From: Latrodectus hesperus
Taxonomy: Eukaryota; Arthropoda; Arachnida; Araneae; Theridiidae
Assembly: GCA_037975125.1 (NCBI GenBank)
Contig: CM075854.1
Span: 66,943,761-67,007,760, forward strand
Length of the DNA stretch: 64,000 bases
Reading direction: 5' to 3'
Shown here: positions 52,075 through 64,000 of the stretch, in pieces
Position numbering within the stretch: the first letter of the stretch is position 1
Layout of the letters: the number at the start of each line of letters is the position of its first letter
Program-made: the position numbers and the translations under genes
Notes under the pieces: model-generated
Database searches by the model: none
Told to the model about the DNA's origin: nothing
What the model saw: the letters and a program-made list of their open reading frames with translations, nothing else

Positions 52075-53474
52075 CACTACTGGCCATTAAAGTTGCTACA
52101 CCAGGAAAGCGGCACACCACACACGTAAAATTTGCATGACACAGGTAGAACTTTCTGTGATATTCAAATGATTAGATTTTCAGCGCATTCATACAAAGCA
52201 GCGACATCTACAATGTGTATAAAACCAGAGATTTGACAGCAGTTTTCTCATACTCAATTTCCGATTCAACGTTGTTTTCGGCAAAGAAAGTTGTTGTAAT
52301 GTCTCGTGTAAGAAGAAGAAATGCCTATCAGCACGTGTCTGACTTTGATCGAGGAAGGATTATAGCCTACCGGGATTGCGGGTTATCGTACCGCAATATT
52401 GCTGCTCGCGTCAGTTGAGACCCCATGACTGTTAGCAGAATATGGAATCGATGGGTTCAGGACAATCATACGGAATGTCATGCAGGATCTCAGAGACCCC
52501 CCATCACTAACAGCAGAGAAGACAGACATCTTGTCCGCATGGTCAAAAGGGATCGTACAGCCACGTCACGAACCCTGAGTCGAGAAATGGTGTCATTTGC
52601 AAGGCAACAAGTTTCTGCTCGAACAGTTCGACGACGTTGGCAGCAGCATGGATTGTCTGCACGGTGACCATGGCTTCGGCTACCATTGACGCTGCGTCAC
52701 AGACAGGAGCGCCTTCAATGGTGTGATCAGCGACGAGCCTGGACTCGGGAATGGCATCACGTCATCATTACAGATGAATCTCGGTTCTGTATACAGAACC
52801 ATGATGGCCGCATCCGTGTTTGGAGGCATCATGGAGAACGCGCATTGCGAGCTTGCATTGGACATCGCCATACTGGCCAATCTGCTGGAGTGATGGTATG
52901 GGGTTTCATTGGATACACGTCTCGATCACCTCTTGTTCACATTACCGGCACTTTGAAAAGCAACCGTTACATTTCCGATGTGTTAAGGTCCATGGCTCTG
53001 CCCTATCTTCGAGGTCTCCCTAATGCTTTGTTTCAACAGGATAATGCACGACCGCATGTTGCCCGTACTGTTCTGAACTTCCTTGATACAGAACAGGTTC
53101 GACTGTTACCCTGGCTAGCACGTTCTCCTGATCTGTCACCAATTGAGAACGTGTGGTCAATGGTTGCCGAACGATTGACACGCCATCACTCACCATCCAC
53201 TACTGTCGATGAACTGTGGCATAGTGTTGAAGTTGCATGGACTGAGATCCCCGTACATGCCGTGTAATCTCTGTTTGACTCCATGCCTAGGTGGATAAAT
53301 GCTGTTATTGCAGCCAGAGGTGGCTGCTCTGGGTACTAATTTCTGAAGATCTATACATCCTAATTTCCTGTAAATCTAATCACTTGTTCTTTCCACTATA
53401 GTGTATGTGTCCAATACATATCGTTCTGTTATTTGCATTCCTTCTTGCTGTAGCAATTTTAATGGCCAGTAGTG
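52075..53474 (+). mobile_element. Complete Tc1/mariner element with TIRs and TA duplications
   Basis: A 1,400-base element bounded by terminal inverted repeats beginning CACTACTGGCCATTAAA. The outer 25 bases of the two ends match with one mismatch. TA dinucleotides at 52073-52074 and 53475-53476 are the target-site duplication made by Tc1/mariner insertion. A leader of about 220 bases precedes a single intronless transposase frame, and about 135 bases follow it. The ends are well preserved, so the copy could in principle still be mobilised by a transposase supplied elsewhere, although its own gene is interrupted. It is the best preserved of three Tc1-like elements in the window and much more GC-rich than its surroundings, which fits horizontal or recent arrival. 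Confidence 0.95.
52299..53339 (+). pseudogene. Tc1-family DD34E transposase, interrupted by three nonsense codons
   Basis: From ATG 52299 (MSRVRRRNAYQ) to TAA 53337-53339 the frame is 347 codons with no frameshift, the usual Tc1 length. N-terminal paired-type helix-turn-helix DNA-binding segments (FDRGRIIAYRDCGLSYRNIA and RTVRRRWQQHG) occupy about residues 15-125. The catalytic triad is Asp159 (TDESRF), Asp248 (QQDNARPH) and Glu283 (SPIENVW), with 34 residues between the last two. Three stops interrupt it: TGA after AARVS (where Gly is expected before DPMTV), TGA after GLSAR (likely CGA to TGA), and TAA after PVHAV (likely CAA to TAA). All three are consistent with single substitutions, two of them C-to-T, so the copy is young but dead. 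The upstream in-frame ATG at 52215 lies in the leader and is less likely to be the start. Confidence 0.93.
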
Positions 53475-53476
53475 TA

Positions 53477-56330
53477 TTTCCACTTAATATCCCAAAAGGT
53501 TATCATAACTGATTATATTCTGATAAATAAAACAATTAGTACCGTAGTCATTTTATACATTGCCATAGACTATACTAATATGAATTTGAATATATGACTC
53601 ATTATTTCAAAAGGGTTTGAAAAACTTGGGCGTAAAAACACTTAGATTCGATTCCAAACTTGATGTGCAAAGGCTTGAGATTCACCTCAATCTGAAGTGA
53701 ATTGTTGAATAAGTCCATATGAGTAAAGTATGACCACAAACTAAACTCTAAATATGATTTTTATCTAGTGACAATTTTTCAATTTTGCCTTTTTTGAAAA
53801 TGAATAAATAAATTATGTACCACAGAAAAATGATTAGAGAATCCATCATGAAAGAATATACGGTTTCATTTTAAGCAAAAAATATGCAAATATCAATAAA
53901 TTAATTTCAATTTTTTCCCTTTTATATAAAATTTAGCAAATTACTGATACAATAAAAAATACAAAATTTGAAAATTAATAAGAAGGATAAGCTATATAGC
54001 TTCACTAAATTTTATCCTATTTTTCGCAAAGTAAACCGTTTTGTAAAGCAATTTGCATAAGTTTCTGGTGGAATCATCACAAATGTACAGATGCTAATTT
54101 TAATTTATTTTTCTAAGCATTTCAAAACAAAACAATATTCGGAATCAAATATGGTGTGAGAAATTGATATATATATTTATGAGAGACTGTGGCTCTGACA
54201 TTCATAATTTGCATTAAAAGCTGGCTGAGGATGCCCAAACAATTAATTAATCACTAATTTCATGACTGATGTCCCCAATAGCAAAAATATTTTTAGAAAA
54301 ATATGTTTAAGAGATTTATATAATTAGTTATCTATTCATGATGGGACTGAAGTCCCAAAAATCATAATAATTGTTTAACATATGTCTTAGGAAGCCAAAA
54401 CAGAGTATTATCAAAACGGAATACTGTGCGTTGTTATCTCTGTACGACAACATCGCAATTTCTCTCAGTTTTCTACGTTATATTTTTTCTCTTGAGTCCC
54501 GAAGGCGGATGAAGGAAGGAACGGATGTCATCACAAGGTGCTTTCAATTTTCACAGCGTCTTACTTAGAGATTTACTTTAAATCAGAAGTCAAGAAAAAT
54601 TGCAGTTAGAATCTTAGTAAGCTGAAAGATTTTAAACTATTTAAAATAATTATTCATATAAATTCCCCTTAAAAAATCATTGAGTGAAAATGTTGACAAT
54701 ATAGTGGCTCATAAGCCTATAGACCAATATTATTATTTTTTTGTGTGTAAACCAAACCAAAATATTTTGTTCCAGCATCGATTATGTTAAATTTCTTATG
54801 CACCGCATTAGTTACAATGAAAGTAGTAAATAAATTTTCACACTTCTTTTCTCTATGTCTTAGAAAATATTTCTTCAGTGATCAATAATGATTTATTACG
54901 TATAAATAGTACACAGTACCTTTAGCTATTGCATTTTTGGAAAAAAATATTTGCAAAATATTAAAATAATGTTTCCTTCTTACATCCAAATAAAATGTGA
55001 GAATATGTCTCCTTCTTAAATTCATATAAAATGAGGACATATTTGAAAAAATTTCCTGTTCTAAAGATCTTTTAGAAGTAAATATAGTAACCATCAAACA
55101 AATGTATATCAATGACTTTAGTGACTAATAAATGATTCATGATATTTCAAAAAGGATATGATAATTTAGAATATTTATAAAAAAATCCATACTTGACTGA
55201 TTTCACAAGTAATGAACATTTCATGAACTGATAAAAGAAATCAAAGTATTTTAAAACTAATTAATGTTGCCTTAAGGATAGCAATCATTATGATTTTAAA
55301 TGCATATAGCATAATTGTCAAATTTTAGAAGATAGAAAAAAATCAAAGAAATTTTGAGGCACCTCTTAAAAAATTATACATGGATATGTCAGAAGTGAAA
55401 GATACATAAATTTGTTTTGTTATTTAGTAGCATTTTCCATTTACTTAACATACTTCTTATTTAATCAACATAAATTTTAGTAGATAAAAATTGCGTTTCA
55501 AATTACCAATTCTGTAAATATTTAATAGTTAATTGTTGATACATTCACGATATATTTCCGCATTCAGCGAAAGATTATCCTGAAGAAAAATTCCCAATTT
55601 CCATTGAATTTGAAAATGTATAGTGAAACTGTGTAAATAGTTATAACTTTAATGAATATTTTAATATTTACATAATTTGTCTTTCATATATTTTGGCGTT
55701 GGTCCAAATATTGAAAAAAACTCATACTTCAATAATTTTCCTCTGATGGAAAAACACGTGGTTACTGCTTGTGATAAACTTTCAATTCTATCAAGTACTT
55801 GTTTTCGCAATCTATCATGAAAACGTAATGAAAGATATATGTTATAAAATAAAATAAATGCAGTTTAAGATAAATAGGAATTTTAAATAATGATTTATGT
55901 AAGCCTTAATTATTAAAACAATTATAAAGTATAGTTAAACATGGCAATATAATAGTTAGAATGTAAATATTTTTTTTAACTGATGTGAACCTTTCCTATT
56001 TTCCATAATGCTACGTGTAAGAAAGTATGTTCTTACCTAGAAATTTTCAACAAAATAAGTGGAGCTAAGGAAAATAACTTTCATATTAAGAAATTAAATA
56101 AAATAGATTTTATAACTAAGTCCATTATTATAACTTATAATTTAAATGTAAATGCTTTATTTTAAAATTAGATTTTCTTTTAAATGATAGTCGTTTCAAT
56201 GATATTTATTTTTCAAATTCTTAGGAACAAAAATATGAGTTAGATATATATTTATATTAAAGATACAATTATACCAAATCATTTTACAAAAATTATTCAT
56301 CCCTTATTATTTGCTTATTGGCAATGTCTT
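53477..56330. other. AT-rich sequence without recognised gene
   Basis: AT-rich DNA. A GATTCGATTCC box-B-like word near 53645-53655 has no matching box A. Short frames at 54371-54568 and 54882-55112 have no recognised domain. Confidence 0.55.
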
Positions 56331-56343
56331 CATCGAAATGTAA

Positions 56344-56429
56344 TGCTGCCATCTATGTGCGGAACTGAATAATGATTTAAGAGAGCGAAATAAAGATGAC
56401 AACTTAGTAAATATTGTGCTGCCATCTAT
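56344..56429 (+). repeat. Direct pair of TGCTGCCATCTAT
   Basis: The 13-base word occurs at 56344-56356 and 56417-56429, 73 bases apart, in the same orientation. Related GCCATCT words lie at 43603 and 61869. The core resembles the CGCCATCT heart of CTCF-type sites but lacks the first CG in this pair. Binding is not established. Confidence 0.4.
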
Positions 56430-57680
56430 TAATTACAAAAAGAAGTTATCACTTAAAAGAATTTTCTTACACCAAAAAACACTTGTCATTTAAAAAAATA
56501 GAGGAAAATAAATTATATTCTTGTTTTTATTAATGCTGGTACATTCTCCAAAGAAAAGTGTATACAATTTCTGTGACAAAGCGCTGGCATGCATATACGT
56601 TAAATATAATGCACACCACTAATCACACTTTTCTTTCATACAATTTTTTGATCCAAAAAAAAAATTATCAATCAAGAAATATGTATAATTTTATTTTACC
56701 AATTTCTACTTTTTAATTGTTATTGTTTTCCAAATGTTTCAGAAGCTCATAGAGAAGCATTTATGTTAATAAACAACAAGAACTCAAATTTATATTATTT
56801 AAATATATTATTTTTTCTGTATAAATTTGATACATTCAGTCCTCTAAATTAGGGTATTTAATTTTTCAACTTGTTATATTTAGCTTGTTATACTCAACTT
56901 GTTACAATGAAAATTTAGCAGGTTGAATTAGCATTAAAGAATACTGTGTGTATATTATAATTTCAATTTAAATTGTTTCTCCAAATTCTTGTTTTGAATT
57001 TTTTGTCTCGAACCTTTTAGAAGATATTCAATTTTTTATGTACAAGTATGGACGTTTTTTTTTTCCTCTTTAAAAATTGTTATAATACCATTAATGGTGT
57101 AAGTACATATTTATAATACTTTTGATATTATTCTAATTTATTAAGAATTAACAAATGTTACCATTGTTGATTTTAATGTATGAAAATATATTAAATTGTG
57201 TTAGTTCTTAAACTCTGAAGCATTTTAAAGAAAATTCATGTATTGGAAGAATTCATAATGAATTTTATTTTAAAAGGTGGTTTATTATTTATATATAAAC
57301 ACACTTTTAAATAGAATAATTAAGTAGCCGGGGAAAAATACGCTGTCTCTCTATATATATAAAAGCAATGTTGTACATGTCACAGTTATTGTAATAGCAC
57401 ATTCCACCTATGCAAAAATTACAAGACTTGCACAAGAAAGTACTGAGTATTAAGTTTTAAACTCATTGTCAAAATAAAGTAGTATAATGACAAAAAATAC
57501 ATGTTAGTGTAATAAAAACGCAGTTGTCATATGCTAAGAAAAAAGATTAATCTATACAAAATTATTAATTTTTTGATTAAATTTTGCATTAAAATATAAA
57601 AGTTATTTTAACATTAGGAGATATTTTTAATTTTGAAATTTTTTGTGTTTGTGGATTCAAAAATATTCCTGCTTTAAGAA
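56430..57680. other. AT-rich sequence without recognised gene
   Basis: AT-rich DNA, no supported feature. Confidence 0.55.
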
Positions 57681-57684
57681 GATT

Positions 57685-57905
57685 CAACCATGGTCGCACT
57701 TAGTGCATGGTAACGCATAATTCACTTCTCTTATATTGCCTAGCCTTTACCTGAAATGCTCTTACTTTAGTCTTAAAAGTTCATGGGTTTGAATCCGGTC
57801 TTTGGTTTGCATATTTGTAGTGGTTCATAATCTATTTTAAGCAGTAGGTCTCGGTTTAATTAGCCCTGGTATGCATAAAGTGATCGTTGAGTGTCAAACA
57901 AACCT
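57685..57905 (+). repeat. Possible decayed tRNA-derived SINE
   Basis: A box-B-like GGGTTTGAATCCGG (about 57785-57798) lies in a block less AT-rich than its flanks, followed by TTTGTAGTGGTT, a word also present near 34134-34145. Box A cannot be placed with confidence and no tail is visible, so this is tentative. Confidence 0.3.
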
Positions 57906-58923
57906 TAAATCTTTACCTTATAATGAACAAATTATATATTTGTATACATATAATAATTCAATCAATTATTAAAGACATTTTTTTAATTTTATAAATATGA
58001 TTTTTAATGCTCTTTAAATGGCTGATGCAAATTAATGCTAAATGAAGATAAATCGGCATCTTATTCTCAATCACTGTCATAATTACCACACTAATTAAAT
58101 ATTCAGAGTAATGACCAATTAATCAGCTGAAGCATCAGAAAGAGTTTCGCTAGGATAAGAATCAGGCCGCGTTCCCCAGAAAAATTCCTATGCTTTCTAA
58201 ATAAATATAATGCTTCAATATTCAAGCTAAATACTCGTTGATTTATATGCAACAGATATATATTTCTTGAATTCCTATCGCTGAAACATATCCCCATTGA
58301 AGAAACCATGATCTAATTGAGGCAGCGTTGAAATTAAAAAAAGTTAGAATTTGTGCAAAACTTCATAAAAATTTTAATCTAAATCATAATATATCCTTCT
58401 CTGGATCTACAACGTTTCATGATTTGTTGACCTAAATTTCATGTGTTTCGTTGTCCCTTTTCATCCAGCTTATATTTGCTGTTTTATAAACCAACTTTAA
58501 TGTTTATATCATACTCTATAATAAAAATGCTTACAAAAGCTTTCACACACACACACACAAACACATACTAATCTGTATCCAAGTCTATGATAATTGGTGT
58601 AACAAGATATTATCAACTAGATATTGCCATTGACTCATTTTGAGGCAATCAAATTGACACATGGAATGTATCGGTTTGTTATTGCTACTGTATTCTAGAC
58701 AGTTATAAATAAGTATCTGTCTCAAATATTTTACAGATTGTAAGCCTCTCATTTCCTGTCTTCATTCTTTTCAGCTATGCAAATATGACCAATCTATAAA
58801 AATAATTCTATGAAAATTACTAATACTTCTTACCTGTGCTTAAATGTATAATCTGAAATTTCAAAGTGATGGAATCTAATTATATAATAATTCTCTATTC
58901 AGCTCTATGTTTAACAACTTAAG
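57906..58923. other. AT-rich sequence without recognised gene
   Basis: AT-rich DNA with a (CA)n run near 58546-58559. The minus-strand frame at 58103-58309 has no recognised domain. Confidence 0.55.
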
Positions 58924-58943
58924 ATATATATATATATATATAT
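58924..58943. repeat. (AT)n, left part of an interrupted microsatellite
   Basis: Twenty bases of pure AT immediately left of the solo LTR. Together with the 113-base array on its right it probably formed one microsatellite before insertion. Confidence 0.8.
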
Positions 58944-59072
58944 TGTTACAAATTTATAAATAATGATTATATTTGTCTTAAAATATCTCAGACAGATCAG
59001 AAATTCTCACATTTTGGGCAAAAATTGCGGTATTTAGACGTGTTGTAGTTTAAAAGCGGATTTCCTAATGAT

Positions 59073-59139
59073 TTGGCGACTTGGCGACAGTTGGCGAGAT
59101 TCTTGGCGACTTTTGGCGAGATTTTTGGCGACTTGGCGA
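59073..59139 (+). repeat. Seven-copy TTGGCGA array in LTR U3
   Basis: TTGGCGA occurs seven times in 67 bases (starts 59073, 59081, 59091, 59103, 59113, 59125, 59133), at irregular 8-12 base spacing and alternating TTGGCGAC/TTGGCGAG. It lies about 120-180 bases upstream of the TATA box, where enhancers sit in LTRs. The core resembles E2F-type sites (TTGGCGC/TTGGCGA); binding is inference. Confidence 0.8.
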
Positions 59140-59255
59140 GAAATCGATACTTCTGGAAACATCCATCACCTAAGCTCAAGGACCAATATTTTTCGAGATA
59201 GCCTAGAAGCTTCCAGAACCTTGACGAACTTGGTAGATTTCTCCGCCAAGTCAGG

Positions 59256-59291
59256 TATAAATACCGCAGCCCGACATGGAAGAGTCAGTTT
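59256..59291 (+). promoter_or_regulatory. LTR core promoter: TATA box plus initiator
   Basis: TATAAATA at 59256-59263 and TCAGTTT at 59285-59291. The A of the initiator is 30 bases after the first T of the TATA box, the canonical arthropod RNA polymerase II arrangement. It would start transcription of the R region rightwards into the microsatellite and flanking DNA. Confidence 0.65.
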
Positions 59292-59463
59292 TTGTGAAGA
59301 CAGTCAGTGAGTGAAGACGATTAGTTGTGACTGCTAGTTTTTCTCTGTCTGAGGTATTTGAGACCTGTGATTGGAAGCTATTTCTTATTGTATCTGACGA
59401 ATTGTAGCTGTATAATTATGATTGTTACAGCGGGAATTTCGTTTATCTAGTGAAGTTTTTACG

Positions 59464-59469
59464 AATAAA
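59464..59469 (+). terminator. LTR polyadenylation signal
   Basis: AATAAA followed 5-20 bases on by a GT-rich stretch (GTCTTGTGTT), about 175 bases after the predicted start site. This marks the R/U5 border near 59485. Confidence 0.6.
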
Positions 59470-59533
59470 AGTCTTGTGTTCATTAAGTGGTTGCTTTATT
59501 CAACTCTCAATCAACACGAACCCGTGGAGCTCG

Positions 59534-62280
<2,747 letters not shown>

Positions 62281-62324
62281 GTGCTGCCAGTCACATTTAT
62301 TAAAATTAAACCTTGTTTTTATAG

Positions 62325-62613
62325 GTTGCAGACATCGGGCAACTTATCGAAAGCATTTGGTCCAAATACGGAATGACATCTGTAAAATACCGGGCAAGCG
62401 GGCATATCGGCTTTGCCGATACCGTTCAAGGGCCACGCCATACTTTCTTCCCACATTTGCTAGGAGCAGACATGTTTTGATGGGCAGTGGTGATCAGTGG
62501 CTTCAATATGAATCGCATCTCGGCTTGCCGGTTTCTGCCCATATTGTATCCGGCATTAGTGTGTTTGATGGGTACTGTCTTTTTCACTTGTGTGCATAAA
62601 AGAAATGCATTTT
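62325..62613 (+). pseudogene. Exon-like segment resembling an SLC5 sodium:solute symporter, with in-frame stop
   Basis: An island with exon-like GC content begins after an acceptor-like TTGTTTTTATAG (ending 62324). In phase 0 it reads VADIGQLIESIWSKYG, later ASGHIGFADT, then RHTFF, HLLGADMF, a TGA (62478-62480), WAVVISGFN and finally a hydrophobic run LYPALVCLMGTVFF, closing at TAG 62611-62613. The order (Phe-Asp-x-x-Pro-like, Arg-His-Thr-Phe, Leu-Leu-Gly, Phe-Trp, Gly-Phe-Asn, next membrane segment) matches the middle of SLC5 symporters such as SMCT/SMVT (RHTFW, IGG, TW, YGVNQ). The stop falls beside the conserved Trp. I infer a decayed or orphan exon. No sister exons were found. Another frame (62276-62599) is also open but reads as basic, non-family sequence. 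Confidence 0.4.
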
Positions 62614-64000
62614 AGAAAGTTTTCCTGATAACAATGATTTATTCAGATGACCATGTTTAATGATAATGATAAATTAATAATTCATATATATTCATATTTG
62701 AACTCATATACATATAAAAAATAAATGATAAATTCAGATGAAGAAAATTGATTCTGAATTTTTATTATGAACAATGAAGTAAAAAATCTGATGTGTGTTC
62801 CGTAATTGTTTTTTAAATTACCAAACTTAATGTTGAAGAAGCAATACTTTTTTTACAAATTTAAATATACATTTCTTTAAGTGGACTATACTGTGTTTTT
62901 AAATTAAATTTAAGCAAGCTATATTTTAACGAGATTTATTTTTAATCAATGAAGCAATCACTTTTGTAACCAATTACATAAATTCTTATTCTACATTATT
63001 AGGTTAAAGAATAAAATCTTTTCTCAGTTCACAGCCGCTGGACATTTTCCAACTGAACAATGATTTACTCCATGAATTTTTAACAGTAAAATTCTAAATT
63101 CAAAGTTTTAAATATCAAGCACTACAAAAAAAAATCCTGTGAGTAAACAATAAAAACCAAAGCCATAAAAAACACCTTGTGGGGATGAAATCTCGTTTAA
63201 CTGCTCTTCGCGGTGATTCATTCGGGGATTGCTACTGCATTCTGCATTTTTGATCATCGAAGGAAAAACTTTTTCTTTATCTGCATTCAGAAGCGTTATG
63301 TGGAGGTTTGTTTTCTTTGTTCTAATTTATCGTAAACCAAACACCTGCTCTAGAATCTTCTGTAACTTTTGTTGCAAATGTCCTTAAAAATTTGTATCAA
63401 TGATGGTCTACAGTGTTAGTTCCTTATTTCTCTATAACGCCGATTCTATTTTATTTACTTCCATTGTCTATATAAAGATGTTCATTAATTCATTTGAGTA
63501 GGAAAGCTCAAAATAACTGGATTTGAACAATTAAAGTCACTTTCCGTATTTAGGAACGCTTAATGCACTTGCATAAAAGTGGCAAATACTTTTAGCAAAA
63601 AATATTGTTTTATTACTCTTGTGAAACTGAAAAAGCTGTTATTGGGAAACTGAAGAACTTTTATTGTGAAAAATATACAATACGTACATCTTCTAATATT
63701 TAATCTAAAAATGAAAAAGAATGTATAATTATTTAAAAGTAAGCAACCTACATTAATGCTACAAAATATTTAGTATGAAATTAAAGTGCATGTTGAAATG
63801 ATAAATGCAAAGAGATAGTAAATAGCTTTTTCTATCTAGTTACTGAACTGAAAAATGTATATTTTAAATGTGAGTATATATTTAATATCAAATAAGTACT
63901 TAAAAGCGAATATGTATACTCGTGGTCATAAATTAAGGATAATGCAAGTTTAGGAAAAGAAAGAAACAGAAAGAAAAAAAATTGACTTATTTGTGTGAAT
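62614..64000. other. AT-rich sequence without recognised gene
   Basis: AT-rich DNA with a slightly GC-richer patch at 63170-63370 that gives no recognisable frame. No supported features. Confidence 0.55.

Noticed and set aside
52680..53023. Additional frames within 52.7-53.0 kb on both strands
   Set aside because: Shadows of the Tc1 transposase frame, which carries the DD34E triad.
59068..59310. 80-codon frame reading WRLGDSWRDSWRLLARF
   Set aside because: It is produced by the TTGGCGA array and promoter of the solo LTR, and crosses the predicted transcription start.

Overview
The window is eukaryotic, strongly AT-rich, repeat-littered DNA with no intact protein-coding gene that I can support. 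Several signs point to an arthropod, probably an arachnid such as a spider: Tc1/mariner elements of several ages, tRNA-derived SINEs with box A and box B, LTRs with TATA plus TCAGT-type initiators, very long (AT)n arrays, and low GC everywhere outside the mobile elements. The organism call is inference. The window most likely lies in an intergenic region or a very long intron.

Layout. From 1 to about 24 kb it is mostly featureless AT-rich sequence. This is interrupted by hairpins (2.6 and 17.3 kb), one copy of an unnamed dispersed repeat (4.5-4.9 kb), an unclassified GC-richer block (8.6-9.6 kb), two minus-strand SINEs (12.8-13.0 and 21.8-22.1 kb) and three (AT)n arrays. At 24.2-26.1 kb two decayed Tc1-like relics lie tail to tail. 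From 26 to 49 kb there are more (AT)n arrays, two perfect or near-perfect hairpins, two copies of a second SINE family (35.2 and 48.5 kb), one copy of a third (34.5 kb), a truncated copy of the first (41.8 kb), the second copy of the dispersed repeat (40.7-41.2 kb) and several unidentified GC-richer islands (32.1, 46.3 and 46.9 kb).

At 49.9-50.8 kb an LTR with TGTTGC/GCAACA ends is followed on the minus strand by a gag-like start. At 52.07-53.48 kb lies a structurally complete 1,400-bp Tc1 element with terminal inverted repeats and TA target duplications. Its 346-codon transposase frame has no frameshift but three nonsense codons. At 58.9-59.5 kb a complete solo LTR (TATA box, initiator, polyadenylation signal, and a seven-fold TTGGCGA repeat upstream of the TATA box) sits inside an (AT)n microsatellite. 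At 62.3-62.6 kb there is an exon-like segment with a splice-acceptor-like border. It reads as part of an SLC5-type sodium:solute symporter but has an in-frame stop.

I found no CRISPR array, operon, prokaryotic system, rRNA or convincing functional tRNA gene. I did not find a new biological system. The observations most worth checking are the solo LTR in a microsatellite, the shared TTGGCGA word in two LTRs, the SINE family that keeps one open frame in three copies, the 17-29 bp hairpins, the pair of unnamed dispersed repeats, and the symporter-like exon.
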